A stretch of 64,000 nucleotides of DNA, taken from NCBI GenBank assembly GCA_002309615.1, contig DBXT01000057.1, positions 3,434-67,433 on the forward strand, given 5' to 3'. Shown in pieces: positions 18,176 to 27,192 of the stretch (the first letter of the stretch is position 1; every line of letters starts with the position of its first letter). The notes below the pieces were generated by a model that was not told where the DNA came from, did no database searches, and saw only the letters and a list, made by a program, of their open reading frames with translations. Made by a program: the position numbers and the translations under genes. Origin of the DNA: Bacteroidales bacterium UBA1205 (GTDB taxonomy: Bacteria > Bacteroidota > Bacteroidia > Bacteroidales > WCHB1-69).

Positions 18176-18652
18176 ATGGGAGAAATAAAATATTATACAG
18201 AAGAAGGGTTAGCCGCATTAAAAGAAGAATTGGATTATCTGATGACAGTAGAACGTAAAAAAGTGTCACAAGAGATAGCAGAAGCCAGAGATAAGGGCGA
18301 TTTGAGCGAAAATGCAGAATACGATGCGGCAAAAGAAAAACAAGGGCTGTTGGAAATGAAAATTGCTAAAATGCAGGATTTGGTGTACAATGCCAGAATA
18401 TTGGATGAATCTAAATTAGATGTGTCCAAGGTGTTGCTTTTTTCGGCAGTAAAGGTGAAAAATAAAAAGAATAATGCTATTATCACCTATAATATAGTTC
18501 CCGAAACAGAGGCAGATATCAAAACCATGAAAATATCCATAACATCACCTATAGCAAAAGGTTTGCTCGGAAAAGGAGTCGGTGACGTGGTGGAAATTAA
18601 AATTCCTGCCGGTAAATTGGAAGTGGAAATATTGGAAATAAAAAGAATTTGA
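18176..18652 (+). CDS. greA: Transcription elongation factor GreA
   Basis: 158-residue cytosolic factor that enters the secondary channel of RNA polymerase and triggers cleavage of backtracked RNA. The N-terminal coiled coil (about 1-75) has the conserved acidic tip RDKGDLSENAEYDAAKE near residues 39-55. The C-terminal FKBP-like domain includes SPIAKGLLGKGVGDVVEIKIP. Length is normal. It begins 14 bp after a terminator and is followed by the HIT-family gene after only one base, a pairing often seen in Bacteroidota. Confidence 0.97.
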   Translation: MGEIKYYTEEGLAALKEELDYLMTVERKKVSQEIAEARDKGDLSENAEYDAAKEKQGLLEMKIAKMQDLVYNARILDESKLDVSKVLLFSAVKVKNKKNNAIITYNIVPETEADIKTMKISITSPIAKGLLGKGVGDVVEIKIPAGKLEVEILEIKRI

Positions 18653-18653
18653 T

Positions 18654-19049
18654 ATGGAAACAATTTTTTCAAGAATTATCAAAGGAGAAATTCCTTGTTA
18701 TAAAGTAGCGGAAGATAACCGTTTTTTTGCCTTTTTGGATATCAATCCTTTAGCCGTAGGACATACTTTGGTGGTGCCCAAGAAAGTTACGGATTACATA
18801 TTTGATATAGATGATGAGGAATTGGGTGCAATGGTTGTTTTTGCCAAAAAAGTGGCAAAAGCTATTAAAGCCAATTATCCTTGTGCCAAAGTAGGTATGA
18901 CGGTAATAGGCTTGGAAGTACCTCATGCACACATACATTTAGTGCCTATTAATGGTGTTAACGATATTGATTTCCGTCGTGAAAAGGTAAAACTCTCCGA
19001 TGAAGAATTCAGGGCTGTTGCCGCTAAACTGGCTGCAAGTATAAAATAA
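18654..19049 (+). CDS. HIT family nucleotide-binding protein
   Basis: 131 residues of the HINT/Fhit-like histidine-triad family (purine nucleotide phosphoramidase or related hydrolase). Visible marks are FSRIIKGEIPCYKVAEDNRFFAFLDINPLAVGHTLVVPK at the N-terminus and the triad PHAHIHLVPI near residues 89-98. The region RREKVKLSDEEFRAVAAKL closes the protein. It is in one operon with greA. The exact substrate cannot be read from the sequence. Confidence 0.94.
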   Translation: METIFSRIIKGEIPCYKVAEDNRFFAFLDINPLAVGHTLVVPKKVTDYIFDIDDEELGAMVVFAKKVAKAIKANYPCAKVGMTVIGLEVPHAHIHLVPINGVNDIDFRREKVKLSDEEFRAVAAKLAASIK

Positions 19050-19072
19050 TTCAAGAGAAAATGAATATTTAA

Positions 19073-19100
19073 AGAGGGAATGTGGAAACACGTTCCCTCT
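19073..19100 (+). terminator. Hairpin behind greA-HIT operon
   Basis: Twelve-base stem AGAGGGAATGTG/CACGTTCCCTCT with a GAAA loop and one G-T pair. The following sequence is TATGTTTATA rather than a clean T-run. Confidence 0.7.
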
Positions 19101-19407
19101 TATGTTTATACAAACATGTGTTCGGGACAATGAACGGAATATGCGTTGTCGGAAAAGAATATTTAAATCAAGCAATTTAAAGAAAGAAATTTTCTCTGTT
19201 TGAAAAAAACGAAAATATAGGAATCTGTCATTCACACATTGCTACTACTATGACATTAATATGTATCCTTTGCACTTACCGGTTGATTTTTTTTGCAGCA
19301 AGAAAAAAAGTTTCCGATAAACATATTTTCGTATTATTATTTTTTATATATTTGCAAAATGAAATATTTTTACCTTATGAAATGAAAAAAAACAAATAAA
19401 AACTATA
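19101..19407. other. Intergenic stretch between HIT gene and accessory set
   Basis: AT-rich DNA of about 300 bp with no convincing ORF. A promoter-like TATATTTG sits at 19347-19354, about 54 bases before the ATG of the small ORF at 19408. Nothing else recognisable is seen. Confidence 0.5.
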
Positions 19408-19665
19408 ATGAAGAAGACGACTCTAATGAAAAATTACTTAACAAAAGGAATAAAGATGTATTTGTTCTTTAAATTCCGTAAAAATAAGCCTTTACGACAT
19501 TTTCGTAATTTATTGTTTTTTATTATATTGTACGTAATGAATGGGGAATATCTAACAAAAGTATCAGTAAAAGTTTCTTTAGACTCAACATCTGAAAATT
19601 ACGAATATGAATTACTGATTAATCATATTAAAATAAAGGCAAATCCTGATGATCCTTTCGGCTAA
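19408..19665 (+). CDS. Small ORF, 85 residues, unknown
   Basis: Starts with two possible ATGs (19408 and 19426). It has a Lys/Arg-rich N-terminal part, one hydrophobic segment (LLFFIILYVMNGEYL, about residues 35-49) and a short polar tail ending NPDDPFG. It could be a small secreted or membrane peptide of the kind found beside Bacteroidota propeller lipoproteins (for example NVEALA-type peptides), but the NVEALA motif is not present. It could also be the rest of a decayed gene. A promoter-like TATATTTG lies upstream and an 11-bp inverted repeat directly behind its stop. Confidence 0.5.
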   Translation: MKKTTLMKNYLTKGIKMYLFFKFRKNKPLRHFRNLLFFIILYVMNGEYLTKVSVKVSLDSTSENYEYELLINHIKIKANPDDPFG

Positions 19666-19666
19666 G

Positions 19667-19711
19667 TTTGTCCTTCTTTGGGAGAATCGGACTTCAACCG
19701 AGAAGGACAAA
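19667..19711 (+). other. Perfect 11-bp inverted repeat (possible terminator, attenuator or structured leader)
   Basis: TTTGTCCTTCT (19667-19677) and AGAAGGACAAA (19701-19711) with a 23-base loop, one base after the small ORF stop. Downstream, CAAGG and CCTTG around 19733-19757 could form a second helix before the lipoprotein gene. The 127 bases to the next ATG are noticeably less AT-rich than the flanks. Confidence 0.45.
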
Positions 19712-19838
19712 AGCAAATAAGTGAAGTATCCGCAAGGAGAAGCAGGGAAAACCTTGTAAAAAATCCCGAGTAGAATAACATTGTCATTTAAATGTTGTCA
19801 ACAAATAAAAATACTGCAAATTTTAAAAATAAACAAAC

Positions 19839-20276
19839 ATGAAAAATTCAAGTAAAATAGCCTTCATAGCAACAGTAATAACGATAACCGCAACAATAGT
19901 TTTTGTTGCCTGCAAAAAAGAATCTACCAATATAGATAAAGTAGCAACTGAACAAGCTGTCAAACAGCAAAAATCGGACGATATAACCCCTCCGATTCTT
20001 ACTTCCACATATTTCATATCAGAAAATGGTCCCGATGGCCCGTTCTTTGATGTTTATGGAAATCCCGTGGATATGGCACCAATATTTGAAGAACCTGTAG
20101 GAACAGGCGAATTGTCATCGATAAAAGATGTCTATTATGTATCGTGTGATCCTGACAAACCAGCTACCAATTGTGGTACAGTTTGGGTAGATATTAATGG
20201 AGTTGACCAAAAAGGTGTGTATTGGTGTGATCCTAATAGAGAAAGATATGAAATAGACCTTTCGTGGCATTTATAG
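19839..20276 (+). CDS. Small Cys-containing lipoprotein, unknown function
   Basis: 145 residues. The N-terminal hydrophobic segment ends in FVACKKES, a lipobox, so the mature protein is probably lipid-anchored. The mature part has three further Cys in SCDPDKPATNCGTVW and YWCDPNRERYE. No family is recognised. It precedes a propeller-thioredoxin lipoprotein by 24 bp on the same strand; a substrate or partner relation through its cysteines is a guess. The start ATG at 19839 has an A-rich leader typical of this genome. Confidence 0.72.
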   Translation: MKNSSKIAFIATVITITATIVFVACKKESTNIDKVATEQAVKQQKSDDITPPILTSTYFISENGPDGPFFDVYGNPVDMAPIFEEPVGTGELSSIKDVYYVSCDPDKPATNCGTVWVDINGVDQKGVYWCDPNRERYEIDLSWHL

Positions 20277-20300
20277 CAGAATAATTTAAATTACAATCCT

Positions 20301-21971
20301 ATGAATAAATATTTGTTTTTCATTTTATTTGTTCTTTGTTTTTGGTCATGTAGTCCAAACAAAGACCTATTGCTCTACGATTACGAAGTAGCTCCAAATC
20401 CTACAGATGCCGCCTTGATGTACGAATATTTTCTTACCATACATCCAGAACCTTTTTATAGATGGGGAGAACCTCATGTTTGGCAACAAATCGGGGACAC
20501 TGCCTATTATGTAGTATCTGAAAATGGAAATAAAGATACGATATATGTCTATAATTATCAGTCTTTTGAAACAAAAAAAATACCGCTTACCAAAACTAAT
20601 GCAAGAGGTATTGATGCGGTATATCTTCATAGCCTTGATTCTGTTTTTTTATTCTATGGTCGCGATTATGTTTTATGGAAACGAAAACAAGCAGGTCGTC
20701 AAGTGGCAGATATGGTGCTATTAGATGGAGAAGGGAATGTTAAAGAAGAATATTTTTTTGATAATATACCATTGTTTTGGAAAGATAAAGCAGACAGAGA
20801 TAAGGTTATTTGGACTATAGGATATAATATTATCGGTAACCGCGTGATAGGTGATGAAATGTTACTGACTTTTGCGACAAGTCCACATTACTCCAGCGAA
20901 GCCTATGCCGATTTTTATCCGAAAATAGCGGCGATGTATAATTTAAAGACCAATAATATTCGTATGTTGAACATTCGCTATCCTTCTTCTTGTTTAGGGA
21001 AAAAACATGAAGGATATGGAGGAGGTCGTTGGGTTACATTTGGCAGAAATAATGACATTTTCATCGGTTTTGGATTTACGCATGAAATATATCGTTATGA
21101 TTTTGAAAAAGACACTATGGAACTGTGGGATAGTAAATACGACAATGCTTTTGTCAATACCGATTCTGCATCTATGAAACCAAATGATAATCACATGACC
21201 TTGCGTTTTGACAATCCTCAATGGAACGAACAAGAACAATTTTATATGCGACGTATTGCCATTACATCTTATAAGGATTATAAGCCCTGGCAGTCAATAT
21301 TGCAAATAATGGACAGCAATTTTCATCATTTGGGTTATGCCCCTGTTAAAAAAGATTATTCCGATGTTCCCCTTATGGATGGAAAAGTTGCTAATATTAA
21401 ATCTCAAATAGATAAACAGCGGCATTCAGTAAAGTTTTCAAAAAAAGCCAAAAAAGTAAGTGTAACCGATTGGGAAAATACCTATTTAAAGAAACGCGAT
21501 TTACCCAAATTCAAAGATAGCATTTATACAATAAGAGCCTATTTTGATTCGTTGAATATTCCGAAAAGAAAATCTTTAGTGTTGATAATCAATACAAAAT
21601 ATCCTTGTAGTAGTTGTTTTGCATATTTGCTATCCACCATGAAAGAACATGAGGCAGAATATGAAGAAAATGATATTTACTATATTATTTACGACCCCAA
21701 CGAAGGAAAATTTGCAGATGCTTTACTAAAGGAGCATGGCTTGGAGGGGGCTAAAAATATTCGTGTAGATGCCTATTTGTTGGAAAAATTATTTTTGGAA
21801 ATGGGAATACCAGATTTTTTTCGCAAGTGGGATAGCAACCAATTTACACTTGTGGATTATCTTGCAGACGGAAAAAGAAGTAGTCACATGGCTTTAACTT
21901 TTGAATTGTTACAGCCTTATTTTACGCAAGCCGTTAAAGAACAAATAGAATGGAAAAAGAAGAAAGATTAA
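20301..21971 (+). CDS. DUF4221-type beta-propeller lipoprotein fused to thioredoxin-like domain
   Basis: 556 residues. The signal peptide ends in lipobox FWSC (about 14-17). Residues 30-380 have repeated blade-like strands (YDYEVAPNPTDAALMYEYF, RGIDAVYLHSLDSVFLFYG, NIFIGFGFTHEIYRYDF) that fit the 6-bladed propeller/DUF4221 lipoproteins of Bacteroidota. The last 140 residues change character: KSLVLIINTKYPCSSCFAYL puts a CxxC pair at 436-439 in a thioredoxin-like context, followed by IYYIIYDPNEGKFADALL. The two-part architecture is my reading. It is the last gene of the accessory set and is followed by a terminator. Confidence 0.75.
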   Translation: MNKYLFFILFVLCFWSCSPNKDLLLYDYEVAPNPTDAALMYEYFLTIHPEPFYRWGEPHVWQQIGDTAYYVVSENGNKDTIYVYNYQSFETKKIPLTKTNARGIDAVYLHSLDSVFLFYGRDYVLWKRKQAGRQVADMVLLDGEGNVKEEYFFDNIPLFWKDKADRDKVIWTIGYNIIGNRVIGDEMLLTFATSPHYSSEAYADFYPKIAAMYNLKTNNIRMLNIRYPSSCLGKKHEGYGGGRWVTFGRNNDIFIGFGFTHEIYRYDFEKDTMELWDSKYDNAFVNTDSASMKPNDNHMTLRFDNPQWNEQEQFYMRRIAITSYKDYKPWQSILQIMDSNFHHLGYAPVKKDYSDVPLMDGKVANIKSQIDKQRHSVKFSKKAKKVSVTDWENTYLKKRDLPKFKDSIYTIRAYFDSLNIPKRKSLVLIINTKYPCSSCFAYLLSTMKEHEAEYEENDIYYIIYDPNEGKFADALLKEHGLEGAKNIRVDAYLLEKLFLEMGIPDFFRKWDSNQFTLVDYLADGKRSSHMALTFELLQPYFTQAVKEQIEWKKKKD

Positions 21972-22003
21972 TCTTTCAAGAAAATACTTATTCATAAACA
22001 AGG

Positions 22004-22033
22004 GCAGGGCAACATGTATAAGCCCTGCTTTTT
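22004..22033 (+). terminator. Terminator behind the propeller lipoprotein gene
   Basis: GCAGGGC (22004-22010), 11-base loop, GCCCTGC (22022-22028), then TTTTT. Confidence 0.85.
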
Positions 22034-22131
22034 ATCTAAAAAATATGCAAATTTTTTTTACAGCAAAGAAAAAAAATTGAACTACCCCCCAAAAATGTAT
22101 AACATTTGTGATTTTCCGGAGGGGTAAAAAA

Positions 22132-22157
22132 ACAAAGGCTGCATTTGCAGCCTTTGT
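22132..22157 (-). terminator. Terminator of the dcw operon behind ftsZ
   Basis: CACAAAGGCTGC/GCAGCCTTTGTG-type stem with loop AAAT, read on the minus strand and followed there by a run of T. It lies 20 bp behind the ftsZ stop. Between this and the converging terminator is a looser nested inverted repeat: TACCCC/GGGGTA outside and AAATGT/ACATTT inside (22083-22126). Confidence 0.85.
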
Positions 22158-22177
22158 GTCAGGTGGATTAAATCATG

Positions 22178-23497
22178 TTAATCTATAACATTGCGTAAGT
22201 AAGTAGGTTGGTTTTTAATTCCTTCTTTGTCAACAGAATAATCAGACACTTCGTTTTGTTGTTCAAAATTAAGCGTTTTTTGACGATTCATATTGTTTCT
22301 TAAATAAGGAGGCATGCTTAAATAAGAATTAATTTCCTCTTCGCTCATATTACGCAAATCATCGTTATTGATATTTTTTTTCTCTTCGGTTTTGTTGTCA
22401 TTATCTGCAGGACCATCATTGGCGTCAAATTCTATAATGCTGGCAGGTTGATGATCGTTGTCATCGGAAATAACGGTGGTTTTTTGCTTAGGAGTGTCTG
22501 CATGATTGTGCAATTCGGTTGCAATAATGGTAACACGTATATTTTCACCGAGAGATTCGTCCACACCATGTCCCCAAATGAATTTTTTGTTCATATTGCA
22601 TGTTTTGTTTTGCAATTCTTGAGTGATAATATCCAATTCGGCTACACTGGCTTCGTATTCGGTGCTATAAGATATGAAGAGCAACATTTTTTCGGCACCA
22701 TAGATGGAATTGTTATCCAACAGAGGGCTTTCGATAGCTTGTTGTACAGCTTGTAATGCTCTGTCTTCACCGCTGGCGGAACCGCTTCCGATGATGGCGG
22801 TGCCGCTGTTACGCAATATGGTGTCCACATCGCGGAAGTCAACGTTGATGATAGCTTCTACAGTAATAAGTTCTGCTATACTCTTGGCTGCTATCAAAAG
22901 CACGTCATCAGCTTTAGCAAAAGCTTGACTGAGTTTCAAATCAGGATAAAAGGTTTTGAGTGTTTCATTTTTGATAACAATGAGGGCATCTACATTTTGG
23001 TGCAGTTCTTCTATTCCTTTTTGAGCGGTAACAAATTTTTCATCACGTTCAAATTCAAAAGGAAAAGTAACTATACCCACAGTGAGTATTCCCATTTCGC
23101 GAGCTATGCTGGCCACTATCGGGGAGGCTCCTGTGCCTGTGCCGCCACCCATACCGGCGGTAACAAATACCATGTTGGCATCTTCTATAGCCGCTTTTAT
23201 TTCTTCTTCACTTTCCAATGCAGCCTCTCTTGCTTTTTCGGGAACGGCACCGGCACCCAATCCTTCTTTTCCCAATTGAATTTTTATGGGAATAGGGCTG
23301 CTGTCCAATGCTTGCTTATCGGTATTGCATATAATAAATTCTACATCGTGTATGCCCATGTTATACATGTGTTTTACGGCATTACAGCCACCGCCGCCTA
23401 CACCTATCACTTTAATTATTGATTTCATCGGGGCCTTTACATTGTCCACTTCCGGAGTGAAATCAACGGAGATATCGTCTATATTAAAATCTGTCAT
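22178..23497 (-). CDS. ftsZ: Cell division GTPase FtsZ
   Basis: 439-residue tubulin-like protein that polymerises into the Z ring. The nucleotide-binding motif GGGTGTG is at 117-123 and VIGVGGGGCNAV at 30-41; the T7 stretch NVDFRDVDT lies near 213-221. The last 110 residues form a charged linker. The C-terminal tip IKNQPTYLRNVID is preceded, about 30 residues earlier, by a similar SMPPYLRNNMN (395-404), so a YLRN motif occurs twice. FtsA and other partners normally bind the tip. It is the last gene of the dcw operon, 34 bp after ftsA. Confidence 0.98.
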   Translation of the reverse strand: MTDFNIDDISVDFTPEVDNVKAPMKSIIKVIGVGGGGCNAVKHMYNMGIHDVEFIICNTDKQALDSSPIPIKIQLGKEGLGAGAVPEKAREAALESEEEIKAAIEDANMVFVTAGMGGGTGTGASPIVASIAREMGILTVGIVTFPFEFERDEKFVTAQKGIEELHQNVDALIVIKNETLKTFYPDLKLSQAFAKADDVLLIAAKSIAELITVEAIINVDFRDVDTILRNSGTAIIGSGSASGEDRALQAVQQAIESPLLDNNSIYGAEKMLLFISYSTEYEASVAELDIITQELQNKTCNMNKKFIWGHGVDESLGENIRVTIIATELHNHADTPKQKTTVISDDNDHQPASIIEFDANDGPADNDNKTEEKKNINNDDLRNMSEEEINSYLSMPPYLRNNMNRQKTLNFEQQNEVSDYSVDKEGIKNQPTYLRNVID

Positions 23498-23531
23498 GGT
23501 AATAAAATGTTATATGGTTTATACTATTAAT

Positions 23532-25034
23532 TTACAATTCTTTATCTTCGTATTCATCGTCATCAAAATTATCATCCTCTAAATAACTGTCATCCGTCAG
23601 CATAGAGTCTAATATCTTTTTTAATCGTTCCCAAAGCCAAGGTTTGTCGGGTTTTTTCCCTCCGTCTCCTCCTTTTCCTTCTTTTCCTCCTTTTTTGGTT
23701 GATGAGGTATCGGTGTTATTTCCGTCTTCTTCTTCAAACTCTTTCTCTTCCTCTGTTTCTTCTTCGGGAAAATACGAATTATTAAAATCAGGATATCCGT
23801 AAAGTGCTTCGTTGCGTTCAATTCCCAACAGCATTAAGCCTAATCCTGTAGCGAAAGAAGGATTTTTGTATTCATTATTGGATATTTTTATTTTTTCTTC
23901 GGGATAACCTATGCGAACGGTAAGACCGGTTTTGAATTCGGCTAATTCTTTCAGACCTTTGAGTTGCGAGCCGCCGCCGGTGAATACTATACCACAGCCG
24001 AGCATATCCATGCACTTGGCATTTTTGAGTTCGGCTACCACGCGTTCAATTATTTCCGACATACGACTATGGATAACATTTGCCAATTCTAATTCGGAAA
24101 TGGTTTTAGGCGGTCTGCCGTGCACCCCGGGAATAGAAATAAGATGATTTTTTGTGGAATCATCAGGCATGCAGGAACCGTGTTTTATTTTCAGTATTTC
24201 AGCCTTGTCACGGGTAATACCGCCAAAAACGGTATAAATATCATCCGAAATCACATTGCTGGCAATAGGAATAACAGCACTGTGTCGCATTACTCCGTCG
24301 GAAAATACGATAACATCGGTAGTGCCGCCGCCAATGTCAACCAATGCAACACCTATTTCCTTTTCATCTTCGTCCAAAACCACTTTGGAAGAGGCAATAG
24401 GCTCTAATATAAGGCTATCCATATTCAGATTGGAATTCTTTACACACCTGCCTATGTTGCGTATGTGATTGATATCTCCGGTGATGATATTAAATTCAGA
24501 ACCCAATTTTCTTCCCGTTATTCCTTTGGGCTCCAAGGTACGGATGTCGGTATTGATAATATATTCCTGAGGAACAACATCCAGCACTTGTTTGCCCGCA
24601 TCTATAGGGGTTTTAAACATTTCTTCCAGCAGATGATTGATATCTTCTTGGGTGATTACATCATCGGGATTGTTTCGTTTGATATCTCCGTAAATGCGTT
24701 GTGAATGTATGTGTTGACCGGCAATTCCGACCATTACATCTTTCACATTCATATTCAATTTTTTGTTTAAATCGTTCATCACGAAATTAATGGCATTGGA
24801 GGTTTCTGTAATGTTGATTACCTGACCTCTTTGTACGCCTATACTTTCCCGCAAACTGTGTCCTAATATTTCCACTTCCCCGTTGTGATTGCGTTTGCCC
24901 GCAAAAGCAACAATTTTGGTGGTGCCGATATCCAAACCGACGGCGATATCGCTGTGTTGTTGTGTACGTTCTTCTTCAGGAGTGAATGCTTCTCCTTCGT
25001 TATGTTTCTTCGTTATTTTATCAAAAAATCCCAT
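23532..25034 (-). CDS. ftsA: Cell division protein FtsA with acidic C-terminal tail
   Basis: 500-residue actin-like protein that anchors FtsZ to the membrane. Actin-fold motifs are VGLDIGTTKIVAFAG at about 32-46, VALVDIGGGTTDVIVF near 226-241 and GIVFTGGGSQLKGLKEL near 345. After the ATPase fold comes a Glu-rich and Gly/Lys-rich linker, then the amphipathic helix PWLWERLKKILDSML expected to insert in the membrane. An extra strongly acidic tail of about 25 residues (DDSYLEDDNFDDDEYEDKEL) follows. In most FtsA proteins the amphipathic helix is the very end. Confidence 0.97.
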   Translation of the reverse strand: MGFFDKITKKHNEGEAFTPEEERTQQHSDIAVGLDIGTTKIVAFAGKRNHNGEVEILGHSLRESIGVQRGQVINITETSNAINFVMNDLNKKLNMNVKDVMVGIAGQHIHSQRIYGDIKRNNPDDVITQEDINHLLEEMFKTPIDAGKQVLDVVPQEYIINTDIRTLEPKGITGRKLGSEFNIITGDINHIRNIGRCVKNSNLNMDSLILEPIASSKVVLDEDEKEIGVALVDIGGGTTDVIVFSDGVMRHSAVIPIASNVISDDIYTVFGGITRDKAEILKIKHGSCMPDDSTKNHLISIPGVHGRPPKTISELELANVIHSRMSEIIERVVAELKNAKCMDMLGCGIVFTGGGSQLKGLKELAEFKTGLTVRIGYPEEKIKISNNEYKNPSFATGLGLMLLGIERNEALYGYPDFNNSYFPEEETEEEKEFEEEDGNNTDTSSTKKGGKEGKGGDGGKKPDKPWLWERLKKILDSMLTDDSYLEDDNFDDDEYEDKEL

Positions 25035-25046
25035 AGAGTGTTAAAT

Positions 25047-25856
25047 TTATCGTTTTTGACATGGTATTTCGCTACCGTATTTTAAATTTATTGATTGATA
25101 ACGGTCCCAGCCCCTGATGCTGAACCCGTTAATGTATATGCTTTTTAGATTCTGAAATTTGTTGTGTATTACTTCATCGGAATGGGTTTTATTGTCCAAT
25201 TTTCCGAATTGTACCACATGTTGCCCTACTGTAGGCACTAATTCTATCTCGTTGTTATCGGTGATGAATATTTGGCTTATTTGTGCCCGCCAAAATGCAT
25301 CTTGATAAATATAGGAAGCCAATTTCCAAACACTATATAAGTTAAAAAGTTGTGAAGGAATGGTTTTCTTTTTCAATACGCTATCGGCGCATACATAAAG
25401 GGTGCTGTCAAAGGGTAGGTTGATATTTCCGTTGGCAATTAAAATGCGGTTGGGACAATATTGGTTGACAGGCATCAGTCGGCCGGAAGCGGCAATTAAA
25501 TAGGAGTCATCGTTGCTATTGAATATTCTTGCAATAGCTTCTTCCTGTTCTGCTTTGATGGTGAGAGTGTGCCCGTGATATACCACATTGACATTTTTCA
25601 GATAAGGAAAATGTTCTATGCTATGTTGTATTTTTAAACGGTTCACACTATCTATTTTTTGGTTGAGAATTTTTTCACAATGCGTATTGATAAAGCTATC
25701 CAAAGTATTGATAGAAAACAATGAATCGGAAGGTACGGTAATCAGGTATTCTATTTTGGTAAAAGTTTTTTCCTTTGCCACTATATGATGAATAATCAAA
25801 ATAGCAATAATAAACAGTATCAAAAATATGCCGAAGAACACTAATTTTTTATTCAT
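25047..25856 (-). CDS. ftsQ: Cell division protein FtsQ
   Basis: 269 residues. A short cytoplasmic N-terminus, one membrane segment (LVFFGIFLILFIIAILIIHHIV, about 4-25), then a periplasmic POTRA-like region with ITVPSDSLFSINTL and KIQHSIEHFPYLKNVNVVYHGHTLTIKAEQ. A C-terminal beta domain completes the pattern of the FtsQ/DivIB family, which recruits the septal synthase complex. The ATG at 25856 overlaps the last 8 bases of murC; a TTG six bases earlier is less likely. Identity rests largely on position and architecture because FtsQ sequences are poorly conserved. Confidence 0.9.
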   Translation of the reverse strand: MNKKLVFFGIFLILFIIAILIIHHIVAKEKTFTKIEYLITVPSDSLFSINTLDSFINTHCEKILNQKIDSVNRLKIQHSIEHFPYLKNVNVVYHGHTLTIKAEQEEAIARIFNSNDDSYLIAASGRLMPVNQYCPNRILIANGNINLPFDSTLYVCADSVLKKKTIPSQLFNLYSVWKLASYIYQDAFWRAQISQIFITDNNEIELVPTVGQHVVQFGKLDNKTHSDEVIHNKFQNLKSIYINGFSIRGWDRYQSINLKYGSEIPCQKR

Positions 25857-27192
25857 GAGCAAACCTTTCTTTTATTGTTTTCACCATTCTGTCTATATCG
25901 CCGGCACCCATGGTAAGCAAAACTTCGGGTTTACGGGTGGCAATGTAATCAATAATCTCTTCTTTTTGTAGCAACACTTTATCTTTCAATGTGATTTTGT
26001 CTAACAAAAATTGAGAGTTGATACCTTCAATAGGCAATTCTCTTGCCGGATAAATGTCTAATAAAACCACACTGTCCAAAAGACTCAGCACTTGGGCAAA
26101 TTCATCGGCAAAATCTCGCGTGCGGGTGTAAAGGTGTGGCTGAAAAATACCGCAAATATGTTTATTCGGGTGCATCAGTCGGGCCGAAGCGATACAGGCT
26201 TTCAGCTCATTGGGATGATGAGCATAATCGTCAATATAAATAAAGCCGGGTTGTTTGATAATATAGTCAAAACGGCGTTTCACACCTGCAAAAGTCGCCA
26301 ATTGTTTTTGAATAATATCAGCGTTTATGCCCATGGTTTCGGCAGCGGCAACAGCGGCAACGGCATTTTCTATATAATAATTTCCCGCGGTTTCCATGTA
26401 CACATTTTTTATTGTATGTGAAGGGCATATAATGTCAAAATATTGTTTTTCATCACATATGCGTATGTTGTCAGCATAATAATCACTGTCTTTATTATTG
26501 AGAGAATAGCTGATTATTTTGCATTGCGGGTGAAGCAACGGTATTAATTGCGGTTTGGTAATAAGATATCCTTGTTTGTTGATCTGACAGGCAAAGGTAT
26601 TAAAAGCGTCTATGAGAGAATTTTGCGAGCCGTATATATCCAAATGGTCGGCATCCATAGATGTAATAACGGCTGTGTATGGATGAAGGGTGAGAAACGA
26701 CCTGTCGTATTCATCGGCTTCTACCACCACTGCTTCGGCTCCTGATTGGAATACATAGTTGGCATGGAAATTATTTGCTATGCCTCCTATAAATGCGGAA
26801 ATAGGTCTGTCTCCGCCTATCAGGTGCGTTAAAATGGCGGAAGTGGAAGTCTTGCCATGACTTCCCGCTACTGCCAAAGTGCGGTAGAAGTCTGTATCGC
26901 AAATATGACCTAATATTTGAGACCGTTTGTACACGGGGATACCTTTTTGTTTCAGGTATGTCAGTTCACGATTGTCGGCAGGAATAGCCGGTGTGTATAT
27001 TACCGAATCTATGTCTTCGGGCAGTAATGCCGGATTGTCTTGATAATGAATGTCTATACCTTCACTTATCAAAGTTTCGGTAAGAGGGGAAGGGGTACGG
27101 TCGTAGCCGCTCACCTTCATTCCTTGTTGGTGAAAATAGCGGGCTAAAGCGCTCATACCTATACCTCCTATACCTAAAAAATAATATCTCAT
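25849..27192 (-). CDS. murC: UDP-N-acetylmuramate--L-alanine ligase MurC
   Basis: 447-residue cytosolic Mur ligase adding L-Ala to UDP-MurNAc with ATP. The N-terminal UDP-binding motif is YFLGIGGIGMSALARYF (3-19), the ATP P-loop AGSHGKTSTSAILTHL lies near 107-122, and the central EADEYDRSFL and DADHLDIYG follow. HHPNELKACI is in the C-terminal domain. All three Mur ligase domains are present, in contrast to the murD-like gene in the same operon. It overlaps murG by 4 bp and ftsQ by 8 bp. Confidence 0.98.
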   Translation of the reverse strand: MRYYFLGIGGIGMSALARYFHQQGMKVSGYDRTPSPLTETLISEGIDIHYQDNPALLPEDIDSVIYTPAIPADNRELTYLKQKGIPVYKRSQILGHICDTDFYRTLAVAGSHGKTSTSAILTHLIGGDRPISAFIGGIANNFHANYVFQSGAEAVVVEADEYDRSFLTLHPYTAVITSMDADHLDIYGSQNSLIDAFNTFACQINKQGYLITKPQLIPLLHPQCKIISYSLNNKDSDYYADNIRICDEKQYFDIICPSHTIKNVYMETAGNYYIENAVAAVAAAETMGINADIIQKQLATFAGVKRRFDYIIKQPGFIYIDDYAHHPNELKACIASARLMHPNKHICGIFQPHLYTRTRDFADEFAQVLSLLDSVVLLDIYPARELPIEGINSQFLLDKITLKDKVLLQKEEIIDYIATRKPEVLLTMGAGDIDRMVKTIKERFAHE

